64,000 nucleotides of DNA from assembly GCA_965221485.1 (NCBI GenBank), contig OZ244893.1:2542001-2606000 (forward strand), given 5' to 3'. Of the stretch, positions 1 through 9,960 are shown piece after piece (position 1 is the stretch's first letter; the number at the start of each line of letters is the position of its first letter). The position numbers and the translations under genes were made by a program. The notes below the pieces were generated by a model, which worked only from the letters and a program-made list of their open reading frames with translations, searched no databases and was not told where the DNA came from. This DNA comes from JAJEBT01 sp965221485. Its GTDB lineage: Bacteria; Pseudomonadota; Alphaproteobacteria; MPNO01; UBA830.

Positions 1-960
1 CCACAACATCAAATACTCGCATAGGTACGGCGAGAGTCCGGCATGGTCATACCCAATGAGAAATTCGCTGCGCCACTGGCGCAACTCCAGTAGCTCCAGA
101 GCATAGAGCGACGGGTTTTCCGCTCCGGAGAGTTGACGCGTACTCACCGTGAGCGGCTGGCCAGAAACGGTTTTTTACACGAGGTGATGAAGGGCTGGCT
201 GATCTCTTGCAGCCCAGATGCCGATCCGGACGACAGAACATCATGGTTCGCTGCTTTCGGGAAGTACTGCGCGACCCATTGTACAGGTTCTGCCCGGAAG
301 GGCACCTGTCCCCGGAACAGTCTTTGCTGCTCCATGCGAAGTATTCAGCGCGTCAATCAGGATGAGATTCCTGACGCCGACGGCAGGGACATGATTGCGG
401 GCGAGTGCACGAGTTTACTGGCAGGCGTTGCAGCTGGTACGAGCAGTGATGAGTGATATCGTTGGCAGTGGTGAAGCCGGTGCTTTGGCGCGCGAGTCCC
501 GCCAGGACTGGTATCGCGCGTTGTTTCAGCCTGCCGTCGCCACTGGCCTGATCCCGGCGGTCTCTCTGGCGGTTTACCTCAAGGAAGCCGTATTTCTGCG
601 TGGATTGCGGCATGTGCCGTCACGGCGGGAGGGGTTGCGCGACGCCATGCCGCCCTGTTCAATCTTCTGGAAGCCTGATCGAACCCTCCGTTCGCGCCGT
701 GCTCGAGCATTTGCTGTTCGGCTACATGCGTCCCTGGCCGGATCGGACGCACGGCACTTTTTCATGAACACGATGCTGGCATCCGGTGGCTATCCCTGGC
801 CATCATCCAGGTCGAGGACCGCAATGCCTGTCTGGCCGCGCTTGAGAGCGCCAGACTGATAAGTTTATCGACCCGTCCGCACAATTTGTGGCGAATCGGG
901 TTGCATGGTCCCTGGAGCAGGCAGCGTGAGCGAGCTTCTACAGGCCGGGCGACAGCCTTA
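1..960 (+). pseudogene. Decayed Fic-family protein gene
   Basis: The three forward frames together spell a degraded Fic/DOC-family protein. One segment reads like the family region before the Fic fold (RLTRTHRERLARNGFLHEVM, about 127-190). Another is ARESRQDWYRALFQPAVATG (about 486-550), and a third is FFMNTMLASGGYP (about 760-795). The pieces lie in different frames and are broken by stops, so several frameshifts have occurred. The Fic motif HxFx(D/E)GNGRxxR is also ruined: the equivalent stretch near 725-760 reads roughly PWPDRTHGTFFMNT, without the catalytic His and the GNGR core. The 5' end may lie outside the window. No intact product is expected. Family assignment is from remembered motif similarity; the frameshifts are seen directly. 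Confidence 0.7.
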
Positions 961-1051
961 CTTGTCCAGAGAACCCCTCGTGTTCGGTTTCTGTCTGAAC
1001 GCGAAGAGGGCGTGGTATCAGATCCGGTGCGCCAACGGAATCGGTCGGAAC

Positions 1052-3817
1052 TCAGGCCGGAATCTTCTCCTGAACAAGAATACTTCCGTGGCAATGTTTG
1101 TATTTCCTGCCACTGCCGCAAGGACATGGCGCGTTTCGCGGGACTTTCCCCCAGGTTGATTCGTCACCCGGATCGAGCCAGCGACCGAGCGAATCATTTC
1201 TGATCCAGCCGGGCGGAGGAGCGTTTCCTGATCCCTGGGACGAAGGGATGTCCGAGGGCGACCGATTTTCCCGTCGGGCAGAGCCAGCCGCATGATCTCC
1301 TTCCGGCTGTGCCAGCGTTTCATCGGCTCCGGGCTCCAGTTCGACCCGACACAAAAGCGATGTCACATGCTGACGTAACGTCGACAACATGGTTTCGAAC
1401 ATGTCGAAGGCTTCACGTTTGTATTCGTTCAGGGGGTCGCGCTGCCCATAGGCACGCAGTCCGATTCCCTGGCGCAGGTGATCAAGGGCCAGCAAGTGCT
1501 CCTTCCAGGTCTGGTCGAGAACCTGCAGCAAAAGACCCTTTTCCACCGACCGCATCAACTCGGAACCAATTCGGGCGGTTTTCGCAGCCATCAGGCGCCG
1601 CGCCTCCTCGATCATCCGGGCCCGGATTTCCTCTTCCGCAATGCCTTCTTCACGCACCCAGTCCTTGATCGGAAACTCGACACCGAGAAGTTCCCGGCCG
1701 CGCACCTGCAGACCCTCCGCATCCCACTGCTCGGCATAGGCCTTTTCCGGAATGCAGTTCGCAACTGCTTCCTCAATAGCCTGCTCGCGCATTTCCGTGA
1801 CCGTGTCTGACACATCATCAGCATCCATCAGGCTCTTGCGCTGTTCGTAAATCACCTTGCGCTGATCATTCATCACGTCGTCATATTTCAGGAGGTTCTT
1901 GCGAATTTCGAAGTTGCGCTCCTCCACTTTTTTCTGGGCCTTTTCTATCGCCTTGTTGATCCAGACGTGAACAATCGCTTCCCCTTCCTCAATGCCCAGC
2001 TTGCCCAGCATCCGGTCGATGCGCTCGGAACCGAAGATCCGCATCAGGTCGTCTTCCAGCGACAGGTAGAACTTTGAACGTCCCGGATCTCCCTGTCGTC
2101 CCGAACGGCCTCTGAGCTGATTGTCGATCCGCCGCGCCTCGTGGCGCTCGGTCCCGATAACGTACAGCCCGCCCGCCTCAAGCACGACCTTGTTGGCCTC
2201 GGCGACTTCATTTTCAATCTTCACGCGCAGTTGGGAAGAACGCTCGTCGCGTTTGTTTTCCGGCAACTCGGCCAGTTCCTGAGCCAGCTTCATTTCGACG
2301 TTGCCACCAAGCTGGATGTCGGTTCCACGTCCCGCCATGTTGGTCGCAATCGTGACGGCTCCAGGCTGGCCGGCCTGGGCAATGATATAGGCTTCCTGTT
2401 CATGGAAACGTGCGTTCAGCACGTTGTGTTTCACCTTGTGTTTCTTGAGAATGGCAGACAACTGCTCGGATTTTTCGATGGACACCGTTCCGACCAGAAC
2501 CGGCTGGCGTTTCTTCTGGCACTCCTGGATTTCCTCGAGGATTGCCGTAAATTTTTCCGCACCCGTACGGTAGACCTCGTCATCCTCGTCAACCCGGGTC
2601 ATCTTTACATTGGTCGGCACGTCAATGACTTCGAGGCCGTAGATTTCGGCGAACTCGCCAGCTTCCGTCATCGCGGTGCCTGTCATGCCGGCCAGTTTCG
2701 GATACAGGCGGAAATAGTTCTGGTAGGTGATCGAAGCGAGTGTCTGATTTTCGCTCTGAACCGTGACGCCTTCCTTGGCCTCGAGCGCCTGATGCAGGCC
2801 TTCGGAGTAGCGCCTGCCCTCCATCATTCGCCCCGTGAATTCGTCGATGATCACCACGGAATTGTTCTTGACGATATAATCGGTGTCGCGCTGAAACAGG
2901 GTGTGGGCCCGCAGGGCCTGGTTGACATGGTGAACAAGGGCGACGTTCGACAGGTCGTAGAGCGAAGACTCCCCTGACAGAAGTCCGCGTTCGGCGAGGA
3001 TCGTCTCGATCGTTTCGGCACCTTCATCCGTCAGGGTAACCGTGCGCTGTTTCTCGTCCTTTTCGTAGTCGGACTCCGTCAACCGCGGAATGACCGCGTT
3101 GATCGCGGCATAAAGCTCCGCCGCATCCTCTGTCGGTCCGGAAATGATCAGCGGCGTGCGCGCCTCGTCGATAAAGATATTGTCGACCTCGTCGACAATG
3201 GCAAAATTGAAATCCCGCTGAACCATTTCCTCAAGGCGAAACTTCATGTTGTCCCGGAGATAGTCAAAGCCGAACTCATTATTGGTGCCGTAAGTCACGT
3301 CGGCCCGATAGGCGTTCTGCCTTTCCTCGTCATTCAGACCATGCGTAATGCACCCGACCTCAAGGCCCAGAAACCTGTAGATACCGCCCATCCATTCGGC
3401 GTCGCGTTGCGCAAGGTAGTCATTCACTGTGACGACATGGACGCCCTTGCCCGTGAGGGCATTGAGATAGACCGGCAATGTCGCCACCAAAGTCTTGCCT
3501 TCGCCGGTCTTCATCTCGGCAATCCGGCCTTCGTGAAGGACCATGCCGCCCATCAACTGAACGTCATAATGGCGCTGGCCGATTGTGCGCTTGGCTGCCT
3601 CGCGAACGACTGCGAAGGCTTCGGGAAGAAGATCGTCCAGTGATGCTCCCTCGGCCGCGCGGGCCCTGAGCGCCTCCGTCTGCCCCCGAAGCTCATCGTC
3701 GGAAAGCGGTTCAAACCTCTCCTCGAGCGCGTTTACGGCGTCAGCACTTTTCCGGAGCCGTTTGAGTTCGCGATCGTTGGCACTTCCGAGAAAACGCTGC
3801 GTGATGGCTCCCAGCAT
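1052..3817 (-). CDS. secA: Preprotein translocase ATPase SecA
   Basis: SecA is the cytoplasmic motor ATPase that drives unfolded preproteins through SecYEG. The 921-residue product has the expected length. It shows Walker A GEGKT at about 105-109, the DEVD Walker B at about 209-212 followed by IDEARTPLIISGP, the TGTA helicase motif, a TNMAGRGTDI motif, a QLRGRSGRQGDPG motif, and a C-terminal zinc finger CPCGSGRKYKHCHG that binds SecB or the ribosome. I chose the internal ATG that gives MLGAITQRFLGS, because family members begin close to this sequence; an upstream ATG at 3835 would add six residues. It stands alone, convergent with the Fic remnant, with a 775-bp gap before argJ. Identification is very secure. 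Confidence 0.98.
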   Translation of the reverse strand: MLGAITQRFLGSANDRELKRLRKSADAVNALEERFEPLSDDELRGQTEALRARAAEGASLDDLLPEAFAVVREAAKRTIGQRHYDVQLMGGMVLHEGRIAEMKTGEGKTLVATLPVYLNALTGKGVHVVTVNDYLAQRDAEWMGGIYRFLGLEVGCITHGLNDEERQNAYRADVTYGTNNEFGFDYLRDNMKFRLEEMVQRDFNFAIVDEVDNIFIDEARTPLIISGPTEDAAELYAAINAVIPRLTESDYEKDEKQRTVTLTDEGAETIETILAERGLLSGESSLYDLSNVALVHHVNQALRAHTLFQRDTDYIVKNNSVVIIDEFTGRMMEGRRYSEGLHQALEAKEGVTVQSENQTLASITYQNYFRLYPKLAGMTGTAMTEAGEFAEIYGLEVIDVPTNVKMTRVDEDDEVYRTGAEKFTAILEEIQECQKKRQPVLVGTVSIEKSEQLSAILKKHKVKHNVLNARFHEQEAYIIAQAGQPGAVTIATNMAGRGTDIQLGGNVEMKLAQELAELPENKRDERSSQLRVKIENEVAEANKVVLEAGGLYVIGTERHEARRIDNQLRGRSGRQGDPGRSKFYLSLEDDLMRIFGSERIDRMLGKLGIEEGEAIVHVWINKAIEKAQKKVEERNFEIRKNLLKYDDVMNDQRKVIYEQRKSLMDADDVSDTVTEMREQAIEEAVANCIPEKAYAEQWDAEGLQVRGRELLGVEFPIKDWVREEGIAEEEIRARMIEEARRLMAAKTARIGSELMRSVEKGLLLQVLDQTWKEHLLALDHLRQGIGLRAYGQRDPLNEYKREAFDMFETMLSTLRQHVTSLLCRVELEPGADETLAQPEGDHAAGSARRENRSPSDIPSSQGSGNAPPPGWIRNDSLGRWLDPGDESTWGKVPRNAPCPCGSGRKYKHCHGSILVQEKIPA

Positions 3818-4592
3818 CCCTGTTCCCCAATACAATCAGAAGCATTCGAGGGTTCGCGCTCACGGAGCCCGCGGCGCCTCGGCAGAATACTACAGGACCT
3901 GACCGGACAAATTACCGGCCCGCCTGAAACAGCCGATCTCTCAGGGTCCAATATATGGGACAACAACGCAAAATTCCAGTTGCTCTGAACTATGGGTCAT
4001 CGTGAGGACCCGAAACTGTCTTCTGTTGCAACCCGGTTCCGGAGGTCTGCCTCCCGTCGCCTCGATCGCGATGGCGGAATGATTATCCACGACACTTGCC
4101 CTGCCGGTTCTGCTGTCGGGAACAGGTCGGTGGACACGGGAATCGGGATGTGTCTCTCGGCCGGGCCCGAAAAAACGACCGAAGTCGGGATGACGCCATA
4201 ACCACGACCCTTTTTCAGACCGTGTCGGATTGCAGGCCCCGGGATCGGATTGCCTTGGCAACACCGGAATGATATCAATGGCCTCGTGATCTGGCTTCCC
4301 CGGACAGGGGAGACCCTGAAAACCACCCTGGCCCGGTCAGGGCCCGGCCGGCAAGGTCACGGCACGTTCTCAAGAATTCTCTCGTTGTCGAACCCATTCC
4401 GGCATGGGAACGGCGCTTTGGAACAACGCTACCGGCGGAAAACAGGAAACCAGAACAGGGGAACGCGCCGCTTCAGCCGCGGCAAGACATGTTCAGGCTT
4501 GAGGTTCGAGACAGTCGGCAGTGGTGTTGACGCTGTGCCTGCAGGCTCCGCACGGGTCAAGTCATGAACATGTTTCAGGAATTCCGGACAAC
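3818..4592. other. Intergenic gap between secA and argJ
   Basis: No coding frame here resembles a known family. Short open frames on both strands have no ribosome-binding site or recognisable motif. The gap must hold the divergent promoters of secA and argJ. A parvulin-type peptidyl-prolyl isomerase often found beside secA/argJ in alphaproteobacteria is not visible. Confidence 0.6.
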
Positions 4593-5822
4593 ATGAAAAA
4601 AATCTCTCCGCTGGCACCCGCTTCATTCCCCCGGTTTCCGGATATCCCCGGCGTTTCCCTCGCCTCGGGATCCTGCGGTTTGCGCTATTCCGACAGACGC
4701 GATGTCTTTCTTGTGGTGCTGGAACCAGGCAGCACTGCCGCGGGAGTCTTCACCCGTTCCAAGACGGCAGCGGCACCGGTGGACTGGTGTCGACAGATCG
4801 TCAAGGGAGGACGTGGCAGGGCTCTCGTCGTCAACTCCGGAAACGCCAACGCCTTCACCGGCCAGGAAGGTATGGATGCCGTTCATCGGACCATTGCCCA
4901 CACCGCCTCCATTCTGGGTTGCCCCGGGGACGAGGTGTTCGTGGCTTCAACCGGCGTCATCGGCGAAACACTTCCAGATGAACGGATCAGAAAGAAGCTC
5001 ACTGAACTCCGGGCACAACTCCGGTCCAGCGGCTGGCAGGATGCGGCGAGCGCCATTATGACGACGGACACGTTTCCCAAGGGTTCATTTCGAACCACGG
5101 ACATTGGCGGCACGGACATCGTCATTGGCGGCATCGCCAAGGGTTCCGGTATGATCGCGCCGGACATGGGAACAATGCTTGCCTTTCTGTTTACGGATGC
5201 GTCCCTGCCTGCCGACATCCTGCAGACGCTCCTCGCGAGGGGCGTGGACAAGTCGTTCAATGCGATTACCGTGGACGGTGACACGTCAACCAGCGACACG
5301 ACACTGATGTTTGCAACAGGACGCGCCACCCACCCGGAATTGCAAACAGCCGGGGATCCCCGGCTACGCCGCTTTCGCGCGGCTCTCGACGAGGTGTTGC
5401 TTGATCTCGCCCATCAGATCGTACGTGATGGTGAAGGAGCCAGAAAATTCATTACCGTGACGGTCTCCGGCGCGGTTTCGAAAAAAGCCGCACGCGTGAT
5501 CGCCTTCTCCATCGCCAATTCACCGCTCGTCAAGACCGCGATCGCGGGAGAGGATGCAAATTGGGGCCGGATCGTCATGGCAGTCGGCAAGTCCGGGCAA
5601 AGAGCCGACCGGGATCGACTCGCAATTTCCATTGGCGGAGTTCCGGTTGCAGACAACGGACGTGCGGTTCCCGACTATGATGAAGATCCTGTGGCCGCCC
5701 ATATGAAGGGGCAGCATATCGATATCGATGTTGACCTCAATATCGGACCCGGCAAGGCTACCGTCTGGACCTGCGATCTCACCAATGACTATATCTCCAT
5801 CAATGCAGACTATCGCTCCTGA
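4593..5822 (+). CDS. argJ: Bifunctional ornithine acetyltransferase / N-acetylglutamate synthase ArgJ
   Basis: ArgJ moves the acetyl group from N-acetylornithine to glutamate, and may also acetylate glutamate from acetyl-CoA, in the cyclic arginine pathway. The protein has 409 residues. It carries the family hallmarks NSGNANAFTG (about 81-90), ASTGVIGE, KGSGMIAP, and the autoprocessing site MGTMLAF, where Thr194 becomes the N-terminal nucleophile of the beta chain. The usual family sequence is ATMLAF, so Ala is replaced by Gly before the Thr. Near the C-terminus EDANWGRI is conserved. The start is the ATG giving MKKISPLAP, which matches the family N-terminus; an AGGA lies about 12 nt upstream. 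mutT overlaps its 3' end, suggesting one transcript. Confidence 0.96.
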   Translation: MKKISPLAPASFPRFPDIPGVSLASGSCGLRYSDRRDVFLVVLEPGSTAAGVFTRSKTAAAPVDWCRQIVKGGRGRALVVNSGNANAFTGQEGMDAVHRTIAHTASILGCPGDEVFVASTGVIGETLPDERIRKKLTELRAQLRSSGWQDAASAIMTTDTFPKGSFRTTDIGGTDIVIGGIAKGSGMIAPDMGTMLAFLFTDASLPADILQTLLARGVDKSFNAITVDGDTSTSDTTLMFATGRATHPELQTAGDPRLRRFRAALDEVLLDLAHQIVRDGEGARKFITVTVSGAVSKKAARVIAFSIANSPLVKTAIAGEDANWGRIVMAVGKSGQRADRDRLAISIGGVPVADNGRAVPDYDEDPVAAHMKGQHIDIDVDLNIGPGKATVWTCDLTNDYISINADYRS

Positions 5823-6231
5823 CGGCAGAACGCTTCCGATTCTTCTGGTGGCCGCAGCGGCGCTGTTTGATTCCGACGGGCGGGTCCTGATTGCGCAGCG
5901 AACCCCAGGGCGCAGCATGGCAGGGTTATGGGAGTTTCCGGGCGGCAAGATCGATGAAGGCGAAACGCCCGAGCAGGCCCTGATCCGTGAGCTTCGGGAG
6001 GAACTGGCCATCGATACCGAAGAGAGCTGCCTTTCACCCTTTACCTTCGCTTCGCACAGTTACGACGATTTTCATCTTCTGATGCCCTTGTATGTCTGTC
6101 GAAAATGGGAAGGAAGACTTGCGCCCCGGGAAGGTCAGCAGATCAAATGGGTGTGGCCCGCAAGGCTTGCAGACTACCCGATGCCACCGGCCGACATTCC
6201 ATTGATTGCCATGCTGCGCGACTGCCTGTAA
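5785..6231 (+). CDS. mutT: NUDIX hydrolase, MutT-type 8-oxo-dGTP diphosphatase
   Basis: This NUDIX protein of about 148 residues probably removes oxidised dGTP from the nucleotide pool. The Nudix box Gx5Ex7REUxEExGU is intact as GKIDEGETPEQALIRELREE, preceded by AGLWEFPGGK, which is typical of MutT. The later VWPARLADYPMPPADIPLI is also MutT-like. The start is uncertain: ATG at 5785 or 5803 are both possible and both lie inside the end of argJ, so translation is probably coupled. A MutT gene directly after argJ is a common alphaproteobacterial arrangement. Biochemical substrate is inferred from family and context. Confidence 0.9.
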   Translation: MTISPSMQTIAPDGRTLPILLVAAAALFDSDGRVLIAQRTPGRSMAGLWEFPGGKIDEGETPEQALIRELREELAIDTEESCLSPFTFASHSYDDFHLLMPLYVCRKWEGRLAPREGQQIKWVWPARLADYPMPPADIPLIAMLRDCL

Positions 6232-6342
6232 CGGTGCCGGTCATCAACGGGAATGAGAAAGCCGATCGACCCGACACAGTTTTGCGGACGCCCGCAGGTC
6301 CGGACAGCGATGACCCGCAGGAGTCAATGAGACCTTGCTGAA

Positions 6343-7581
6343 ATGACACGCGAAGCGCCAGCAGCTCAAGGCTGGATCATTGTGGCGATCTGCTTCATTG
6401 CTCTCGCCTGCACGTTCGGCTCACGATCTTCGGTCAGCATGGTCCTTCCGTTGTGGCGCACGGAACTCGGATGGACCGGAGCCCAGTCGGCGACCGGAGC
6501 CTCACTGGTCCTGGTAATGATGGCGATTGGTTCACCGATCGCCGGCAATATCATGGACCGCTATGGCGCCCGACGGGTCTTCACGGCAGGCCTGATCGCG
6601 CTCTCCGTCGGGATCGGAACGACATCATTCGCGTTCGACCCGCTTCACTACTACGCCATGTTCGGACTGGTCGGCGGAATCGGATGGGCCGCCGTCTCCA
6701 TCCCTCTCGTTACAGCTGCAGTCTCCCGTCACTTCACGCGTCTGCGTGGCCTGGCGGTCGGCATTGCGGTTTCGGGGGCGTCGGGAGGACAACTCCCGGT
6801 ACTCTCCGGCCTTGGCCTGATGATCGCAAGTTATGGCTGGCGCAATTCCTATCTCATTCTCGGTGTGCTGCTGGCTCTGCTCGCCGTTCTGGTGTTCGTA
6901 CGTTTCCGGGATCCGGAACCCATCATGGAGGGCGGGGCTGCCACGTTGGGGGCCGAAAATGACTCCCTGATGGAGCGAATCAACTTTCTCTTTGTAAACC
7001 GGACGTTTTTGCTTTTGCTTGCCGCCTTCACCCTGTGCGGTTTCACGACCGCAGGTGTGATTGATGTGTATTTCATCCCTTACGCGATCACCTGCGGCTT
7101 CACTCTGGTCGAGGGCTCCGCCGCCTACGGAATTCATGGCATTGGCAATCTCGCAGGCGTCATCCTGTTCTCATGGATGGCCGATCATGTCCACCGGCCC
7201 CGCCTGTTGGCAAGCCTGTTCTTCATGCGAGCGCTGACCTTTGTGCTTCTGGCATTTGTCGGCTCAGATATCGGATTGCTGTTTCTGTTTGCGGCAATAT
7301 TCGGATTTCTGAACTTCGCAACCTTCCCCGTAATCGCCAACATTGTTGCCACCCATATCGGGCTGCGTATCATGGGGCTCACCCTCGGGCTCCTGTTCGG
7401 AGGTCATTCCCTCGGAGCTGCCATCGGTGTGGCAACCGGCGGCTGGATATTTGATCTCATGGCACGTTACGAATGGGTCTGGTGGCTGTCCATGGTGCTG
7501 GCGGCCTCTGCCGGACTGTTCGCCATCCTGGTTCGGGAATACCGCGATCCCGAAAGCGGAATGCAGCGGGCACCGGCGTAA
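6343..7581 (+). CDS. MFS transporter, substrate unknown
   Basis: A 412-residue integral membrane protein of the major facilitator superfamily with about 12 hydrophobic segments. The loop between helices 2 and 3 reads GNIMDRYGARRV, the classic MFS motif A variant (GxxxDRxGxR). The overall look (N-terminal GWIIVAICFIALACTFGSR, then SVSMVLPLWRTELGW) resembles the oxalate/formate or monocarboxylate-type branch that carries organic acids. It precedes a cluster of amidohydrolases, a crotonase, dehydrogenases and a UbiD-like decarboxylase on the same strand, so uptake of the aromatic or alicyclic acid degraded by that cluster is a reasonable inference. The ribosome-binding site is weak. Substrate cannot be read from sequence. 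Confidence 0.85.
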   Translation: MTREAPAAQGWIIVAICFIALACTFGSRSSVSMVLPLWRTELGWTGAQSATGASLVLVMMAIGSPIAGNIMDRYGARRVFTAGLIALSVGIGTTSFAFDPLHYYAMFGLVGGIGWAAVSIPLVTAAVSRHFTRLRGLAVGIAVSGASGGQLPVLSGLGLMIASYGWRNSYLILGVLLALLAVLVFVRFRDPEPIMEGGAATLGAENDSLMERINFLFVNRTFLLLLAAFTLCGFTTAGVIDVYFIPYAITCGFTLVEGSAAYGIHGIGNLAGVILFSWMADHVHRPRLLASLFFMRALTFVLLAFVGSDIGLLFLFAAIFGFLNFATFPVIANIVATHIGLRIMGLTLGLLFGGHSLGAAIGVATGGWIFDLMARYEWVWWLSMVLAASAGLFAILVREYRDPESGMQRAPA

Positions 7582-7783
7582 CCGGCAGGGCCTACGGCAG
7601 CCATTGCGTGCCACGGCTCGCCAGCCGGTTCTGTCAAGACTCGAGGAGAGTGCGTCACAAGGATCAGTACTGACCCGATACAGAGGGCCGTCTGTTGGGC
7701 CCGACGGCGTGAAATCCGAACGAGGGCCTGATACCGGTCATCCCGGATCTTGAGAACCAACCAGCAAGGGATCTTGTCACAGC

Positions 7784-8788
7784 ATGAAAGTCATCGATGT
7801 TCATTGTCATATTGCCCCGGCTTCCTGTTTGCCCATGGAGGCCATCGCAAGGGACGGCCGAACCTATGGCCTCAGTGTTGGCCATGATTCCTGTGGCGGG
7901 AATTGCCCGATCATCAATGGACAGGCCAATCGCAACTGTGACGCCGACCAGCTCTACGATGTGGAACGGCGACTCCGGGAAATGGACGACGCCGGCGTTG
8001 ACATCCAGGTCTTGAGCCCTGTGACGTTCTTCTATTTCTACAATCTTCCACCCGACGAGGCGGCTGAACGAGCGCGACGCGTCAATCGCGGAATCGCCGA
8101 CATTGCAGCTGGCCGGCCGGACCGCTTCAGGGGCATGGCGACTGTTCCCATGCAGGATCCCGAGCGAGCCGTCGATGAGCTTGTCCATGCCGTCAAAGAT
8201 CTTGGCCTTCACGGCGTGGAGATATCCTCGAACGTGGACGGCCGCAACCTGGACAAACCGGATTTCCGACCCTTCTTCGAAACCGTGCAACGTCTGGATG
8301 TCCCGGTATTCATCCATCCCGAGAACGTGGCCGCGGCCGACCGGCTGCAACGCTACTATCTCCGGAACCTCATCGGGAATCCGCTGGACACGGCGATCTG
8401 CCTGGCGAGCCTTATTTTCGGTGGTGTTTTCGACGAATTCCCGGATCTCAAAATGATTGTCGCCCATGGCGGAGGCGTAGCCCCGATTCTGGCCGGGCGC
8501 TGGAACCACGGCCAACAGGTGCGGTCAGAAACCAAACTGCCTGAAAGGGCGCCCGCGGACTATCTTCGCGACCTCTATTACGACACGATAACCCACGACA
8601 CGGCCATATTGCGAAACCTTTGCAATTTCGTCGGTCCATCACGCGTTCTTCTGGGAACCGATTATCCCTTCGACATGGGAGATACGGACCCGTTGAAAAC
8701 CACGGCCGCAATCCCTGATCTGACAGCAGCGGATCTTGAGGATATTCGCGGCAACACGGCGGCCCGGCTTTACGGAATCGAAATCTGA
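7784..8788 (+). CDS. Amidohydrolase-family protein, ACMSD-like
   Basis: A 334-residue TIM-barrel metal-dependent hydrolase or decarboxylase of the amidohydrolase-2 family that includes aminocarboxymuconate-semialdehyde decarboxylase and gamma-resorcylate decarboxylase. Metal-binding signatures are visible: DVHCHIAP at residues 4-11 (HxH), PVFIHPEN mid-protein, IVAHGGG, and LLGTDYPFDMG near the end (catalytic Asp). The sequence has SPVTFFYFY and VPMQDPERAVDELVHAVKDL, typical of the ACMSD branch. It starts with ATG at 7784, with AAGGGA about 15 nt upstream. It is followed by a crotonase gene, and a second amidohydrolase of another branch lies 4 kb downstream. Decarboxylation of a ring-derived acid is likely but the substrate is unknown. 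Confidence 0.85.
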   Translation: MKVIDVHCHIAPASCLPMEAIARDGRTYGLSVGHDSCGGNCPIINGQANRNCDADQLYDVERRLREMDDAGVDIQVLSPVTFFYFYNLPPDEAAERARRVNRGIADIAAGRPDRFRGMATVPMQDPERAVDELVHAVKDLGLHGVEISSNVDGRNLDKPDFRPFFETVQRLDVPVFIHPENVAAADRLQRYYLRNLIGNPLDTAICLASLIFGGVFDEFPDLKMIVAHGGGVAPILAGRWNHGQQVRSETKLPERAPADYLRDLYYDTITHDTAILRNLCNFVGPSRVLLGTDYPFDMGDTDPLKTTAAIPDLTAADLEDIRGNTAARLYGIEI

Positions 8789-8861
8789 ACCCGTTCCCGA
8801 AGACCGGGCTCCCTCGACATGCGACCCTGTCCTACCCATCACCATTAGGAAAACTGTGAAC

Positions 8862-9737
8862 ATGAGCACTCAGCCCGCCTCCGCATACGGGGACATTCTT
8901 TTCGAAGTGAGTAACAACGTTGCCTGGGTGACCATCAACCGCCCGCGAGCCCGCAATGCCTTTCGCGAGCAGACACTGGACGAAATGATCAATGCGTTCC
9001 GGTCGATCCGTAATGATCCTTCAATCGTATGTGCTGTCGTCACAGGTGCCGGTGATCAGGCGTTTTCAGCGGGCGGCGATTTTCACGCCATGATGCGGCT
9101 CAACCGGGCCAATGCCCATCACTGGAATGATCGCATGCTGGGTCTGGCAATGACGATTCGCGGTCTGCCGGTCCCGGTGATTGCGATGGTAAACGGCTGG
9201 TGCATGGGCGGCGGCCACGAGCTCGCCTTGTGGTGCGACCTGGTCATTGCCTCTGACAATGCCGTCTTCGGCCAGACCGGTGCCCGCGTGGGCGCATGTC
9301 CGACAGTGGGTGCAACCCAGTACATTCCTCGGTTGATCGGGGAGAGACTGGCACGGGAGATGATCTTTCTTTGCCGCACCTTCACAGCAGAAGAGGCCGT
9401 GCAAGTGGGACTCATCAATCGTGTCGTGCCGCAAGCGGACCTTCGCAGCGAAACGGAGGCCTGGTGTCGTCAAATGCGCTCCTACAGTTCGCAGACACTC
9501 CGGGCTACCAAGAAGTCGTTGAACTTTGAATCAGACGAGCTCTATGCCTCGTGGCAACACGGCATGGAACTGCTGGCGCATATCTGGGGATCAGAAGAAT
9601 CGCTCGAAGGCATGCAGGCCTTCATGGACAAGCGCAAACCCGATTTCCAGCAGTTCCGTGAACGCAACCGGGCCCAGGTCGAAGATTACCTGGCGGGCCT
9701 CGAGAGGGACGAGAACCAGGCTGCGGACGGAACCTGA
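8862..9737 (+). CDS. MenB/BadI-like enoyl-CoA hydratase (crotonase) family enzyme
   Basis: A 291-residue crotonase-fold enzyme acting on acyl-CoA thioesters. The oxyanion-hole segments FSAGGDF and NGWCMGGGHELALWCD are clear. The segment FGQTGARVG followed by YIPRLIGERLAREMIFLCR and the C-terminal MDKRKPDFQQFR closely recall the MenB/BadI subgroup (dihydroxynaphthoyl-CoA synthase; 2-ketocyclohexanecarboxyl-CoA hydrolase) rather than ordinary beta-oxidation hydratases. The start is the ATG with TTAGGA about 10 nt upstream. No other menaquinone genes are nearby, while decarboxylase and dehydrogenase genes are, so a BadI-like ring-opening or C-C hydrolysis role fits better. That role is inference. 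Confidence 0.85.
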   Translation: MSTQPASAYGDILFEVSNNVAWVTINRPRARNAFREQTLDEMINAFRSIRNDPSIVCAVVTGAGDQAFSAGGDFHAMMRLNRANAHHWNDRMLGLAMTIRGLPVPVIAMVNGWCMGGGHELALWCDLVIASDNAVFGQTGARVGACPTVGATQYIPRLIGERLAREMIFLCRTFTAEEAVQVGLINRVVPQADLRSETEAWCRQMRSYSSQTLRATKKSLNFESDELYASWQHGMELLAHIWGSEESLEGMQAFMDKRKPDFQQFRERNRAQVEDYLAGLERDENQAADGT

Positions 9738-9960
9738 CCGCCCGCCAGTCCGGACATTCCGGCAAGGCACTCGCCCGTGCAGATGGGAACGAAATGACGC
9801 CGAAACGTCATAATGTGCAGTTCACATGCATTGCCATCCCGGAAGAGCGCCTTCAGGAACGGAGCGACAGGATTGAAGGGTCAACCAGAACCGGGAGTTC
9901 CGTTTTGCCGACCTTCCCGTGTTTGGCGGGTCCCGAAATCCAATGTCCGCATGTTCCCGT

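Noticed and set aside
2141..2977. 278-codon rightward frame inside secA
   Set aside because: Antisense shadow of SecA.
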